From the NCBI RefSeq assembly GCF_040183065.1, contig NC_091119.1:60498892-60562891 (forward strand): a stretch of DNA of 64,000 nucleotides. Direction: 5' to 3'. Below are positions 48,430-59,685 of this stretch, piece after piece. Position 1 is the stretch's first letter; every line of letters begins with the position of its first letter. The position numbers were made by a program, and so were the translations under genes. Origin of the DNA: Periplaneta americana (lineage: Eukaryota > Arthropoda > Insecta > Blattodea > Blattidae). The notes under the pieces were generated by a model that worked only from the letters and a program-made list of their open reading frames with translations, had not been told where the DNA came from and ran no database searches.

Positions 48430-49350
48430 GTTGAACAAAATTAATAATTTCTCTGCATTCTAAAAGATGGCATATATTTTTTGCGTACAAACTCTGATTA
48501 CGTTCCACAAGAAAACTACCACTTTAAGCGTTTGCATTTAGACAAAATTAATAACTTCTCTCCTATCTAACAGATTTTTCTAACAGAAGTTAGAAGTAGC
48601 ATTTATTTTCTGTCTACGACGTCTGATTATGTTTCTGTAAGAGGAATTACCCCTTGATAGTGGTGAATTTAGATAAAATTAATTTCTTATTTCTTATATG
48701 ACATATTTTTATGAAGCTTTGTACAACAATTGAGCCGTTCAGAGCAGAAGTGGTGTAAGTCAAAATTAGGTAATGAGGTTTAATGTAAAAATTCTGTAAA
48801 ATACAGCTCAAAGTAGCAATTAATATGTCCTTCGAGCTATCCACTGACTACTAATAGTTAAAATAAATTTAATATTAATTGTTACTTTGCGCTGTATTTT
48901 ACAGAATGTTTACTTTAACCCTCATTACCCATTTTTTACTTACACCACTTCTACTCTCAACGGCTCAATTAGCCCTACAGGTAGCATACAGATGTAATCA
49001 GAGTTTGTACACGAAAAAGTATGCTATCTGTAATTCGTGTACAAAGATTTATAAAAATCTATTATGTAGGAGAGAAGTTAATTTTATATAAATACACCCC
49101 CTATAAAGGGGTAATTCGTCTTATGGAACCGTAAATATAGTTTGTACACAAAAATAGCACGTGCATGCTACCTGTAACTTCCGTACAATGGTTCAGAAAA
49201 ATCTGTTAATTTGATCTAAAATCACCCGCTATAAAGGGGTAGTTCCTCTTTCTCGAACGTAATCAGATTTTGTACACAAAAATATGTACTACTTATAAGA
49301 TCAGTACAAAGTTTCATAAGAATCCATTGAAATCCAGAGAAGTTATTAAT
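48430..49350. repeat. Fold-back repeat: palindrome with flanking ~130-bp tandem units
   Basis: 48728-48970 is a palindrome of two ~100-bp arms (AATTGAGCCGTTCAGAG side, AATACAGCTCAAAGTAGCAA side). On the right, a unit beginning GTAATCAG and containing TTTGTACAC and TATAAAGGGGTA is repeated about three times at 130-bp spacing (48995-49350). On the left, the same units run inverted (48450-48720; TACCCCTTGATAG, AATTAATAACTTCTCTC). The entire block is therefore a large fold-back. A related palindrome lies at 52475-53100 and a single unit near 45535. Confidence 0.72.
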
Positions 49351-49615
49351 TTTGTCCTTCCAGATTTGCGTTTTTGCACACTGTGCGAATTTGTCCTTTA
49401 ATACAGTAATTAATTTTATTTTATAACAAAACAAAATAAAGTAATTTTTATGTTTTTATGTTGTACTAGCTGAAAGAACCTTTTTGCTTCTACTGTTAAT
49501 TAAACTGTTTAGACTTTTCAGAAATCTTGGAAACTCAACTGTAGTCATACAAAACGAATAAATTGACTTTACTATGCTTTTCTCGTCAATAAAGATGAAT
49601 ATTTACATTGCGTCC

Positions 49616-49618
<3 letters not shown>

Positions 49619-49659
<41 letters not shown>

Positions 49660-50316
49660 TTGGCTTTTAAGGAACCCGGAGGTTCATTGCCGCCCTCACA
49701 TAAGCCCGCCATTGATCCCTATCCTGAGCAAGATTAATCCAGTCTCTACCATCATATCCCACCTCCCTCAAATCCATTTTAATATTATCTTCCCATCTAC
49801 GTCTCGGCCTCCCCAAAGGTCTTTTTCCCGCCGGCGTCCCAACTAACACTCTATATGCATTTCTGGATTCGCCCATACGTGCAACATGCCCTGCCCATCT
49901 CAAACGTCTCCATTTAATGTTCCTAATTATGTCAGGTGAAGAATACAATGCGTGCAGCTCTGCGTTGTGTAACTTTCTCCATTCTCCTGTAACTTCAGCC
50001 CCCTTAGCCCCAAATATTTTCCTAAGAACCTTTTCTCAAACACCCTTAATCTCTGTTCCTCTCTCAAAGTGAGAGTCCAAGCTTCACAACCATACAGAAC
50101 AACCGGTAATATAACTGTTTTATAAATTCTAACTTTCAGATTTTTTGACAGAAGACTAGATGACAAAAGCTTCTCAGCCGAATAACAACAGGCATTTCCC
50201 ATATTTATTCTGCGTTTAATTTCCTCCTGAGTGTCATTTATATTTGTTACTGTTGCTCCAAGATATTTGAATTTTTCCACCTCTTCGAAGGATAAATCTC
50301 CAATTTTTATATTTCC
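49619..50316 (-). mobile_element. 5'-truncated CR1-type LINE with 13-bp target duplication
   Basis: Minus-strand pieces: KIGDLSFEEVEKFKYLGATV, INMGNACCYSAEKLL, VILPVVLYGCEAWTLTLREE and RLRVFEKRFLGKYLGLR (frame 1), then IKWRRLRWAGHVARMGESRN and GRPRRRWEDNIKMDLREVGY (frame 2, after a shift at about 49940). These are the C-terminal RT/tail blocks of insect LINEs. The 3' tail is (TAAG)n at 49619-49660. CATTGCGTCCCTT flanks both ends (49606-49618, 50317-50329), typical of target-primed reverse transcription. Confidence 0.85.
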
Positions 50317-50333
50317 CATTGCGTCCCTTTACA

Positions 50334-50462
50334 TCTATACTAATAATAAATCTGTAGCCAAAATTTTTCTGGTAATTTTCGATTTTCCAAAAATAATTGG
50401 TGTTAACATGTATAATTAACCATCCTGAAACCGAAAATCGCTTTTTCTAATTTTTATTTGTG

Positions 50463-50501
<39 letters not shown>

Positions 50502-51841
50502 ATGTTTGTTACCTTTTCACGCGATAATGGCTGAACGGATTTCGATGAAAATTGGAATATAAATTAAGTTCGTTGTAACTTAGATTTTAGGCTGTATGGC
50601 ATTCAAAATACGTTATTTAAAAGGGGGGTTATAAGGGGGACTGAATTAAATAGATTGAAATATCTCGCTTATTATTGATTTTTGTGAAAAATGTTACATA
50701 ACAACAGTTTCTTTAAAAATGATTTCTGATAAGTTTTATTCTCTGAAAAAGTTTGATAGGACTGATATTTAATGAGATAAATGAGTTTTAAAATTAAAAT
50801 AACTGCCATCTAAGGCGGTGTATTGAAATAAAAAACAAATGACTTCGTCTATAAGGGGCCTTGGACACAACAATCGAAAGCTATGAAACATAGCCTACAG
50901 ACAATGTTTCTGTGTTTGTATGAAGTAATATAGGAAGCTAAATTAACCGATTTGTATAATTAATTATTATTTCATCATTGGAAAGTGTAGTTTCTCTCCA
51001 TGGACATAATGCTATAATGTTATTACATTAACTTGTGAGTGAATTGAGGACAGGTAAGATTAAAATAGCTTCTTATGCACAGAAAACTTGATAGGTTATT
51101 CTGTATATTCATTTCCTGTATTTCTTAAAATAATGTTTATGAACATATTCATTTGTATCTCAGAGAATTAACGAACAACGAGAGTGTATTGATTTAGTAT
51201 GCATTAATAGTACGTTACCTTAGCAATCCATTATTTTATAATTCAAATTTTACCTATCCTCAATTGAATCGTGTTAAAATACATAAAATATATATGCAAT
51301 AAATGCAATGCAAAAAAATTGGGTAATGAGCCAAGCAGATTATGTTGCGCTGTTGTAAAAGCTGTTCCTCCTGAGATTCAAGAGCTGCCACAACAAATTA
51401 AAAACTTTCTAATTCGTGTACATCCGTTATCAACACACTTTTTACATAATATAATATAATATAATATAATATAATATAATATAATATAATATAATATAAT
51501 ATAATATAATATAATATAATATATAATATAATATAATATAATATAAACATAATAATAAATCTGTAGCCAAAATTTTTCTGTTAATTTTCGCTTTCCCAAA
51601 AATAATTGGTAATAACAATTAATAACATGTTAAAGGAATTGTCATTGCACCAAATGAGTGGTGTCTGGATCAAAATGATCGCATTTTAATATTTTAAATA
51701 CAATTTAAATTAAGTAACATATTAAACGATTTATCCTTCTATCAAACACGAATGTTCCCTGGATCAAACGTCCTATCTTAATGATGTAATTACTTTATAT
51801 TTATTTCTAACGGGTGCAGCGGAGCGCACGGGTACGGCTAG
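50334..51841 (+). mobile_element. Non-autonomous Helitron, 1508 bp
   Basis: The 5' end is TCTATACTAATAATAAATCT and the 3' end GGTACGGCTAG, preceded by the hairpin GTGC-AGCGGAGC-GCAC (51815-51830). It is inserted between A (50333) and T (51842). These (TC start, CTAG end, 3' hairpin, A/T target, no TIRs or duplication) are Helitron hallmarks. ATAATGGCTGAACGGATTTC (50525) is a block often seen in arthropod Helitrons. Repeat R copy 1 gives the empty site GACATGAATTAA (24201). (GTCT)n at 50461-50502 and (ATAAT)n at 51448-51545 expand inside. A second Helitron-like 5' start (TAATAATAAATCTG) occurs at 51550. Confidence 0.87.
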
Positions 51842-52200
51842 TGAATTAATAAATTTCTTAGCCAAATGGCTGCCTGGATCACCTTAATTTAAAACAGTTG
51901 TATATCAGGCACCAAAAGGAAAATATTTCATCATGTGCCTTACGTTCAACTGTTTTTTAATTAATTTATATATATTTACTTATTATTGTTTTTTATTTAT
52001 TCTCGTGTAGTTAAGGTCATCGTGCCTTGTCTTCCACACGACCAGAAATACAAATAAAATAATAATAAAAAATCAAACTATAAACAAATTAAAATCAAAC
52101 GAAAATATTTACGGACTACAGTCACATAAACTTTAAATGAGTTACCATTGTCTTGAAGTTCAGCAAAACAAAAACATACCCGCTACCTGTACGGCCACTA

Positions 52201-52474
52201 AGCGTTGACTCAGTGTTCTACAAATCTTATATTTTATCTCTACCTGCCAGCGATCGTTAAATTTCTTATCTTATTCGTGGGCGTCAGCGTCTTAAAAAGC
52301 ATTACAATCTTTCTGCCTTCTCCTTTCCTCCCCAAGACAAATGTGACGTTGCACAGAGGCAGAGATAAATTAATGATTATAAAATCTGTACATTGATCTG
52401 TGTTAACAAACATTTCACGTAATTTCTTACCCATGTGTGCTTTCACTTGAACTTCAGAGACAGCTGACGATAAA
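52201..52474. other. No recognised gene
   Basis: Nothing supported. Confidence 0.4.
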
Positions 52475-53100
52475 TGAGCCGTTCAGAACAGAAGTGGTCT
52501 AAGTCAAGAATGGGTAATGAGGGCTGAAGTAGACAAACTTACTAGGCACTTGGTCAGTAATTGATTTCTTGTAAATAATTTCTTTAATCTATCACAAAAT
52601 ATTTCAATATTCAGTAATTTCATCACTATAAAATTTTGTTATTCTAGATTTAATTTGTAATTCAGTAAATATAAAATTTTCTTTGTTTCTCTATGATAAA
52701 TTATCTAGCTTTAATTATTCAGGTAATCTTTTCGTACTTTGATTTTATTCTAATTGTAAATTTAATACTAATTGTAATGTTATTTGTAATTGTAATTGTA
52801 AAACTAATACTAATTGTAATTTTATTGTTGATATTGTAGTTGGAATCTCCTGGTAGAGGGGCAGAGAAGGCCTGACGGCCTTATCTCTACCAGGTTAAAT
52901 AAATAAATACTACTACTACTACAACTACTACATTCTGTAAAGTACAGCGCAAAGTAGCAATTAATATTCACTTTATTTAAACTATTAGTAGTCAGTGGAT
53001 AGCAAGAACGACGTATTAATTGCTACTTTGAGCTGTATTTTACAGAATTTTACTTTAAACCTCATTATCCAATTTTGACTTACACCACCTTTGCTCTGAA
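52475..53100. repeat. Palindromic fold-back repeat, second copy, with a retroelement tail inside
   Basis: Left arm TGAGCCGTTCAGAACAGAAG (52475) and right arm ending CACCTTTGCTCTGAA (53100) match the palindrome at 48728-48970. The left arm is cut after GCTGAAGTAG by about 400 bp (52531-52929). That insert is rich in AATTGTAATT and ends in the hairpin CTGGTAGAGGGGCAGAGAAG / CTCTACCAGG plus AAATAAATAAATACTACTAC. The palindrome resumes at TTCTGTAAAGTACAGC. Confidence 0.7.
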
Positions 53101-54439
53101 CTAGGGAATCCCTTGTTCCCAGTCTGAATCCGTCGGGGTGTCATTGTGAGCCAAAATTTATCTCTCTATCAGTCGTATCAAAGGATCAATATATCGATGG
53201 CTCAGAACCAGTCTGTTCCAAGTCTATTTTACTATTTTTTTTTCAGAACTATTTTAAAAGCTCCTGACATTCAAAGCTTCATTAAACAAATTTGGAATAG
53301 CTTCATAGCAACCTTATGGAGAGGATTATTTATAATTTTGTTCGATTCATATATGCAGACAAGAACTGGAACACAATGAAACACAGATTTCTTTCTTATA
53401 AAAAGTTGGACAGTCTGGTTTTCAGCCATCGATATACTGTACGTAGGCGTATATAATTTAATTTGTATTTGAAGATTTTTTTACTCCTTGACCGCTGTAC
53501 GCCAGCTTGTATCATTCCCGGATTTATTCAGAAATGTAATTTCGGACTACCATTCTTATACGCAAAGATGTGTGGAAAAATTACTGCACTGCATTCTCTT
53601 CTTATAATACTAACTACATTGACTTACCATATTATTTATAGTCATGGTTCCTTTGACCCATTAAACTTTAGCGACCTTTGAAGCCGTATTGCGTCCCAAT
53701 TTTACTGCACCGTCCTTCATATGCCCCTATATTATTCCATATGCAGAGACATACAAGCTCAATAATTGAGATCTTCGGCTCAAGAGATATCTATCCACAA
53801 ATGGATTGAATCTGGTTACAGAAAAACAATTGCTCGATAAATTCTGCTGGATCACTCGGAGATCTTTAACTTGATGCAAATCAACGATATAATTATGTAG
53901 GTTTTTCCAGCTTCAATTTCTTTCTGAATGAAACCGTGCTAAGTACCTCATCCTATGCTTAGTCATTCTTATCTTCCGCGATTTTCTCGGTACTCCCTGA
54001 CGTCATATGTACAACGCATTACAGAGGGCAAACGGTGAATAAAATCACGTAAATCCCCAAACTTGAAACCATAGCTTGAGTCTTCAATATGAGGCAATGA
54101 AGATGAGTGATTAGAATCTTCCGTTATTCCAGTATTTAGAAAGGGAAATAGTATTGATATTTATTATAATATAGATCACATAGGACATACAAGTAAATCA
54201 ATTTAACCCTTACATTACACACTTTACAACAATTTTTACACAAAGATATAGTATTACTTAAATACAACTTCTACAATTTACATATTTAATAAACAAATTT
54301 TTTTGTTTGTGTTTTTTTGTTTGTTTTATCTTGCACTTGCTTTTAGAGAAAGGGAAATAGAAACCAATGAGTAACAAAAGAATTAGGTTACTGAATCAGA
54401 GCTACAATATACACCAAGGTTAGAAATTATTTGGCGATT
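53101..54439. other. No recognised gene
   Basis: Short frames (53146-53379, 53463-53681) have no motif. Nothing repeats within the window. Confidence 0.4.
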
Positions 54440-54459
54440 TTTACAAAGCTATATTTTCA

Positions 54460-54760
54460 CCAATATTGAATATAAATACATAATCTTACCACCATTTGAA
54501 AGAGGAAAGTTTGAGGTTTTATACTGACATTAGATACACGCGCTGTGAGTCCCATGTGTAATACGGCAGACGTCCAGGCGATGATCCCATTCTTGCCAAA
54601 CTCTCTCATGCATATCTTGTGTGACGTTCCTGATTTGCTGTTAGTGAGCAGGAAGTGGAGGTATATAAACATTCTCCTTGAGGAAACCCCACAGAAAGAA
54701 ATCACACACTATGAAATCAAGTGAACAGGGTGGCCATGCCCAAAAGGTGTTTTCTGCGTC
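54460..54760 (-). pseudogene. Mariner transposase C-terminal relic
   Basis: On the minus strand it reads DFFLWGFLKENVYIPPLPAN-like residues (54715-54640) and, after a shift, VWQEWDHRLDVCRITHGTHS (54600-54540). This matches the WGYLKxxVYxPPLP and WxELxxRLDxCRxTxGxHIE end of mariner transposases. The upstream part cannot be followed. Confidence 0.65.
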
Positions 54761-54873
54761 CGTTGTACGACCAATCTGTGTTTATTTACAAAAATTGGCT
54801 AATGCCACTAAACTGTCCAAGTTTATGCACCAATGGTGCATGTTCATGCGCATGCGGACGGGAAAACAGTCCC

Positions 54874-55078
54874 CTGCTATCGTGTGTCTTCTGTTTACAA
54901 TCAGTTGTATGTAGTCGGCTTTCACATCAGTTGTGATTCAGTCATTGAGCAGTATAGGACGAGACAACAGTCTCCTGATATCGTGTGACCCGTTCTGTAC
55001 TGCTCACTGACTGAATCGCAACTGGTGTGAAAGCAGACTCCGTAGAACTGATTATAAACAGAAGACACACGATATCAG
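54874..55078. repeat. Inverted repeat, ~80-bp arms
   Basis: 54874-54954 and 54998-55078 are reverse complements at about 85-90 per cent (ATCGTGTGTCTTCTGTTTA, GCTTTCACATCAGTTGTGAT, ATTGAGCAGTA). The 43-bp spacer repeats TCCTGATATCGTGTGAC, so it contains a third partial copy of the arm start. Origin unknown; fold-back element or collapsed duplication. Confidence 0.7.
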
Positions 55079-56113
55079 TGGACTGCAGAAGTCGCCCTCA
55101 GCCCATTTTGTTTGCGTACCGCGAAGCGTGAGATTTTAAATCGAATCGATCTTCAAACTTATTTTGCATCGAAACGATACAATTTCGGACATGGATCCCA
55201 ATCAAAACTTTATCTACTTAGTCCCCTCTACACCCCTAGAAGTTTATAATATGAATTATGGAACACCCTGTATATATTGTATAAATTTTCAGTTCAATAA
55301 ACATTTTCAGTACTATTTGTTTTGGTACATACTGTATGTTGCAATATTCATTATGAACAACAACGCATTTATTTACTGTAAAGTGAGTAGTAGCGAGCTA
55401 ACGCCTGCAGAATCTCTCCCTGAAACAGCGGGCCTGGGTTAAAATCCTGGTTGGGACAAATTACTTGGTTGAAGTTTTTTCTGGTGTTTATCGTCAACCC
55501 ATTAAGAGTAAATGCTGGTTAACTTTCGGCGCCGGACCCTGGACTCATTTCACTGGCATTGCCATCTTCACTTCACACAGATGCTAGATAACCATAGGGT
55601 GACCGGATTCACATCGATAGAAAAGAGGACACAAAGCTTCGAAAAGAAGAACATTGTTCGAAAGAAGAGGACAGAAAATATGTACTTTGATTTAGGCTTA
55701 GGCCTATATTATACTATAAATTACGCCAATATTATATTTTCTTATAAAATATTACAGTACAGATTTAGGCTTATATCATACCTAAAAGTATGTTAATAAT
55801 TATAGTAAAACTTAATAATGCTTTTACAGTTAACTACATAAGGGAACTATAATTATTAAAGAGTACAGAAAAGATCTACCCTATTTAGATTTAGATTCAG
55901 ACTTAGGCCTATATTGTACTAAAGATTGTGTCAATATCTATTTTATTACAGTATATTTATGATAAAACTTAATAATATAAAATGATTTTACAGTTAACTA
56001 CGTATGAAAGCCAAAGGAACTATAATTATTATCAAAACACTTAATAAGACTGCACAAAATGTGAATTTAATATTACCTTGTATGTAAAGAGAGTTATGAT
56101 CGTTGGTTTAGAG

Positions 56114-57410
56114 CAGCGTTTCTCAAACTTTTTTCAAGTGGTGACCACTTTTTTAAGTCAGAACAGTTCCGTAGGCCACCTTACTCTTGTTCCCTTAGAA
56201 AGAAAATGTATCATTTTTGTAGCATATTTTAATACCTGTATAGTTATATTTTAAAACAGAATTAATGAATTAAAATTAATTTAATTCATTTAATTTTATA
56301 TTAATATTAATTAAGTTAATGTTAATATAAAAAATCATTTTCGTTTTTTAATAAATCAAGGCTATTAGAGTTTGGATAATCTTTAACTTATTAACTAAAC
56401 AAATTAAATAAATGTTAGTACTCACATTAATGATATGAATAAGCCTGCCGATTGTTGCACAGTTGTTCTATATTTGGATGTATGCTGGTAGGCTTAAGTC
56501 TGAGATCGTCGTCGTCGATTTCGGTAGCCTACTTTGCTTTTATTAGAGTTAGTGATGAAAACCCTTTCTCACACAGATACGTAAAAGTAAACTGAATTAT
56601 AATCTGTAAAGCATCATTGTACAGTTCACTATATTCTCTTTTCACTTGTGATGAGGTCCAGAAATGAACCATACTTTCCGCTTGGAATTTCATTTTAAGT
56701 CCGGTGTCATTCAAGAGTTCAATTAACTGTTCTCTTTCACTCAAATGAAAGTTTATTTTCAATATCGCAGTCACGAACCCATAAAAATTTGTCATATTTA
56801 CTTGGAAAATAAGTTTCAAATTGTGAATTTTGAGATGCGAACATATGTCATTGCACAATTCTTTTCAAATAACGAAATCATTTTCAACCAAAAAAGACTC
56901 TAGGGTTGGAAATAGTGAAGAAAATGCTCTGTTTTACGGAACTGACACCCGCAAAACAAGTTTCCTCTCGAACATCTTTATTTTCTCATGCACATTGAGA
57001 ACAGTCAAAGAATTACCTTGTAGAGAGAGTTTTAGTTCGTTTAGTTTTGAGAATACATCTGCAAGATATGCCAAGATGTACTTAGCCACATGTCATCAGC
57101 TGATGTGCAGGGAAAAGATGGCGAGAAACACCACGTTCATAATGCTTTAAATCCCTCTTTTGTTGCTGAGAGTAGAGTGGGAAGTCGGGAGACAGGTAGG
57201 GTACCGGTAATAAATTTCATCAAATATCAGTACTGGGAGAAAAAGTGAAAAGCGATTGTCATGTGTCATTTCCAAACTCTGAGACTTTCAGCTATAGTGT
57301 GATACGCAATTCGTTTGAATTTTATTTTTTCTTCTGTCCTTTTTTAAGGACCACAAGGGCACACCTCGAGGACCACAGGTGGTCCGCGGACCATAGTTTG
57401 AGAAACGCTG
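56114..57410 (-). mobile_element. hAT element (inner) of SCAND3/ZBED-like type
   Basis: The left end CAGCGTTTCTCAAACT and its exact inverted copy at the right end form perfect 16-bp TIRs. The 8-bp duplication GTTTAGAG lies at 56106-56113 and 57411-57418. It carries a decayed transposase on the minus strand. The 1297-bp size means much of the coding region has been deleted. It is nested in the outer hAT. Confidence 0.9.
56529..57110 (-). pseudogene. hAT transposase relic (ZBED5/SCAND3/FAM200-like)
   Basis: Upstream, the minus strand shows ADVFSKLNELKLSLQ-like residues (about 57070-57020), then HEKIKMFERKL-like residues. The open frame 56858-56529 follows, with DICSHLKIHNLKLIFQVN, FWTSSQVKREYSELYNDALQ and TYLCEKGFSSLTLIKAK. 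The last block (FxxTYLCExGFSxLTxIKxK) is the conserved end of this hAT subgroup, which vertebrates domesticated as ZBED5, SCAND3 and FAM200. The N-terminal zinc finger and first catalytic Asp regions are missing. Confidence 0.78.
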
Positions 57411-57751
57411 GTTTAGAGTAGCCTATATTCCGTCGGTGCTGCTGCCATCTACAGAAAAATTACTTGAAAAAGGCGTCAAATCAGATAATTTCAAAATATC
57501 AGACATACAAGTTACGAAAAGGAGGACATTTCTTGAATTTTTAAAAATCCCCCCGGACCCCGGACAAAGGCCTAAGAAGGAGGACATGTCCGGATAAAAG
57601 AGGACGTCTGGTCACCCTAGATAACCATCACAGTTGACAAAGCGTCGTAAAATAAAGCAATTAAAAACATCTCTTCTACTCTCAACAAAGCAAATAACAA
57701 CAACCACGTTAGTAATGAGCTCGCTGTATTTGTAATTTACATTAACGGCTG

Positions 57752-57964
57752 TTAGCGGGCCTGCAGGCCCAGGGCGCGGAACGTCTGGATATATTCGTAC
57801 GACGCCACCACGATGGACAGCTTGAAGGTGGTGTGTCTCATCAGGTCACGCATAGCCACGTACAGCATGTGTCCCTCGAAGGGTCCGAGTCTCGTTCCTA
57901 GCAGCCATTGAGCCGCACGGCATCCCAACAGGTCGTAGGGACACAAGTCTGGACCCAGAATGAC
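57752..57964 (-). CDS. Terminal coding exon of an unidentified host gene
   Basis: On the minus strand TGTCTTTAG/G is a good acceptor. From it 70 codons run to TAA: VILGPDLCPYDLLGCRAAQW, LLGTRLGPFEGHMLYVAMRD, LMRHTTFKLSIVVASYEYIQ and TFRALGLQAR. GC content (about 60 per cent) and codon use differ sharply from the AT-rich surroundings, as expected for a constrained exon. There are no transmembrane segments, repeats or motifs I can assign. Upstream exons should lie at higher coordinates on the minus strand, separated by the 3.5-kb hAT relic that sits in the intron. I found none in 57965-64000, so the intron may be long. No AATAAA is seen within 100 bp. Confidence 0.55.
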   Translation of the reverse strand, partial: VILGPDLCPYDLLGCRAAQWLLGTRLGPFEGHMLYVAMRDLMRHTTFKLSIVVASYEYIQTFRALGLQAR

Positions 57965-57984
57965 CTAAAGACATAGGCCAATTA

Positions 57985-57989
57985 TTATT

Positions 57990-58021
<32 letters not shown>
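57985..58021. repeat. (ATT)n(ATC)n microsatellite, left half
   Basis: An ATC array that ends where the hAT relic begins. CATCATC units resume at 61543. Confidence 0.9.
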
Positions 58022-58974
58022 TAGAGCATGAATATGTAGGTATTTATTTTGGTTAAAATAGGCAGGCATATTGGCACTAAAATAGTAAAAATAGGCAGTG
58101 AAATAGGCATTTATTATTCATGGAAACAGACAAAAAATAAGTATGTATATTGTTTTGGCCCTTCTATTTGCTAATCAAATTACAATATAGGGTCATTCCA
58201 CGAAAGTGCGACATTTTCACGAAAAATAAAAATCTCACGAATCTCTGCTTGTCATATGTCATTTTTTTCGTTATGATCCGAATTTTTTGAATCTGATAAC
58301 ACTCATTGTGTAACAACACGTATGTGTGAGAAAAAGCGCCAAGAAGTCTGTGGTTTAAGAGCACGAAATTATGTACCAAAAATCACATATTTGAATGCAC
58401 ATATAAGGCAAATAAATCATTACTTCTGTATGTTAAATGCAATTAATAATGAAGTGCGGACCTTTGTTAATAATTACAATGCATAGAAACCGGAATATAA
58501 TGATTATTTCGTGCTTGATTGCAATTATTACAAGGAAAGGTTGAGCGTTCGTCTGTCACGCTCAAATGGACATTTGTTTATATTTCTTCAAAACCATTTA
58601 ATTTTTTCATGTTTCATAAATGTAAAAGTGAGAAACATCACATAACAATCACCTTCTTATATGGAGAACATTTTGATTTATGTACGTATTCTACAAGAAA
58701 AGCACGTGACACACGCAACACAATGACTGTGACACACGAACAAAAATGTTATGTTCGTGTGTCACTAAAGTTTATCCTAAAATCCAGTTACAAGTTTTGT
58801 TGTTATTGGAAGTCTTTACGTCTAAACCTAATTAGTAGTGGAATTTCAAATAGGCTACTTATTGTTGATTAAGATAATTGTGTGTGCGTGCACACACACC
58901 TGTGCGTTTTTTTTTCAATGTACATAAACTGTAAGTTAAACACTCTTGAAAATATGTGTTCCATAACTGTTGTA

Positions 58975-59095
58975 AGGGGGAAAGGAACTGGCCACGCTAT
59001 CCCATTATCTCCTGGCCTAGTTTCCTCATGAGTGGTGCCTTCTTGGTATCACTTGTGAGGTTCACACCTGTCTTTGGACAGACTAAACAACAACT
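58975..59095 (+). repeat. Interspersed repeat S, copy 2
   Basis: GGAAAGGAACTGGCCACGCT, CTGGCCTAGTTTCCTCATGA and TTCACACCTGTCTTTGGACA match 41640-41765 on the opposite strand. Confidence 0.6.
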
Positions 59096-59514
59096 GTTGT
59101 AAAAATATAGTATGTAGGCCTAAAATTAGCATAAGACAATTTATGCCTAAAGTTCGTATAAAATATTTATTATTTTTTTAATTCCTTGAATTAAAAACTT
59201 AAAAAATTGGTTTATGTTAATTTATTTCATATTAAAAACACGCTTATGCAGTACATTTATATCGTAAATAGATAGCCACCATACTAGGCCTGTGTATAAA
59301 TAAATTGGTGTAATTATTTGCACATTAGGTAAATGGTACTAAATTTCTGATATTAATTTAAAATCGTTTTATTTAATAACATTAATTAATTTACCCTAGG
59401 TATCATTTAGCAATTCTAAAAGTTAGGCCTTTTTAAATCTATATTAGTTTTTCTATTGATATAAATATTAATACATTTTGAACATTTTTTGATAGTATTT
59501 TCAAGAATTTGAGT

Positions 59515-59685
59515 TGGGTTTTTTCCGAGGTTTTATCCAACCATAAGGCGAATGTCAGGTAATCTATGGCGAATTCTCGGCCTCATCTCGCCAAATACCA
59601 TTTTGCTATCACCAATCCCATTGACACTAAATAACCTAGTGGTTGATACAGTGTCGTTAAATGACCAAGTAAAAAAAAAAGACGT
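59515..59685 (+). mobile_element. 5'-truncated SINE (GGGCGTAGC-head family)
   Basis: TTTTTTCCGAGGTTTTATCC, AAGGCGAATGTCAGGTAATC, ATGGCGAATTCTCGGCCTCA and GTTGATACAGTGTCGTTAAA precede an A10 tail at 59672-59681. This is the 3' two thirds of the family seen at 1116-1361. Confidence 0.8.

Larger units (their letters stand above)
49468..52190. repeat. Interspersed repeat R, copy 2, split by a LINE and a Helitron
   Basis: Pieces 49468-49618, 50330-50333, 51842-51995 and about 52005-52190 together match 24040-24600. The intervening blocks are later insertions with exact boundaries. R has no recognisable coding capacity. Confidence 0.75.
55595..57619. mobile_element. hAT-type non-autonomous element (outer), interrupted
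   Basis: The left end TAGGGTGACCGG and the inverted right end TAGGGTGACCAG are flanked by the 8-bp duplication GATAACCA (55587-55594, 57620-57627). Without the nested element it is about 720 bp. Near both ends lie AGAGGACA/GAGGACGTC motifs. The left half contains a ~170-bp imperfect direct duplication (AGGCCTATATT at 55698 and 55905; ACAGTTAACTAC at 55827 and 55990). No transposase of its own. Confidence 0.85.
55388..57655 (+). mobile_element. SINE (third head) split by nested hAT elements
   Basis: The 5' part (55388-55594) runs from GCGAGCTAACGCCTGCAG through GTTAACTTTCGGCGCCGGAC to ACACAGATGCTAGATAACCA. The 3' part resumes at 57620 with GATAACCATCACAGTTGACAAAGCGTCGTAAAATAAAG. The order corresponds to the inverted copy at 42213-42463 (AGCACCGAAAGTTACCCAGC, GACGCTGTATCAAC). 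It is decayed relative to that copy and was the landing site of the outer hAT. Confidence 0.8.

Noticed and set aside
51378..51599. Tyr/Ile-rich minus-strand frame
   Set aside because: Translation of an ATAAT array inside the Helitron.
56830..57150. 106-codon plus-strand frame
   Set aside because: Antisense to the hAT transposase relic, which shows recognisable residues on the minus strand.
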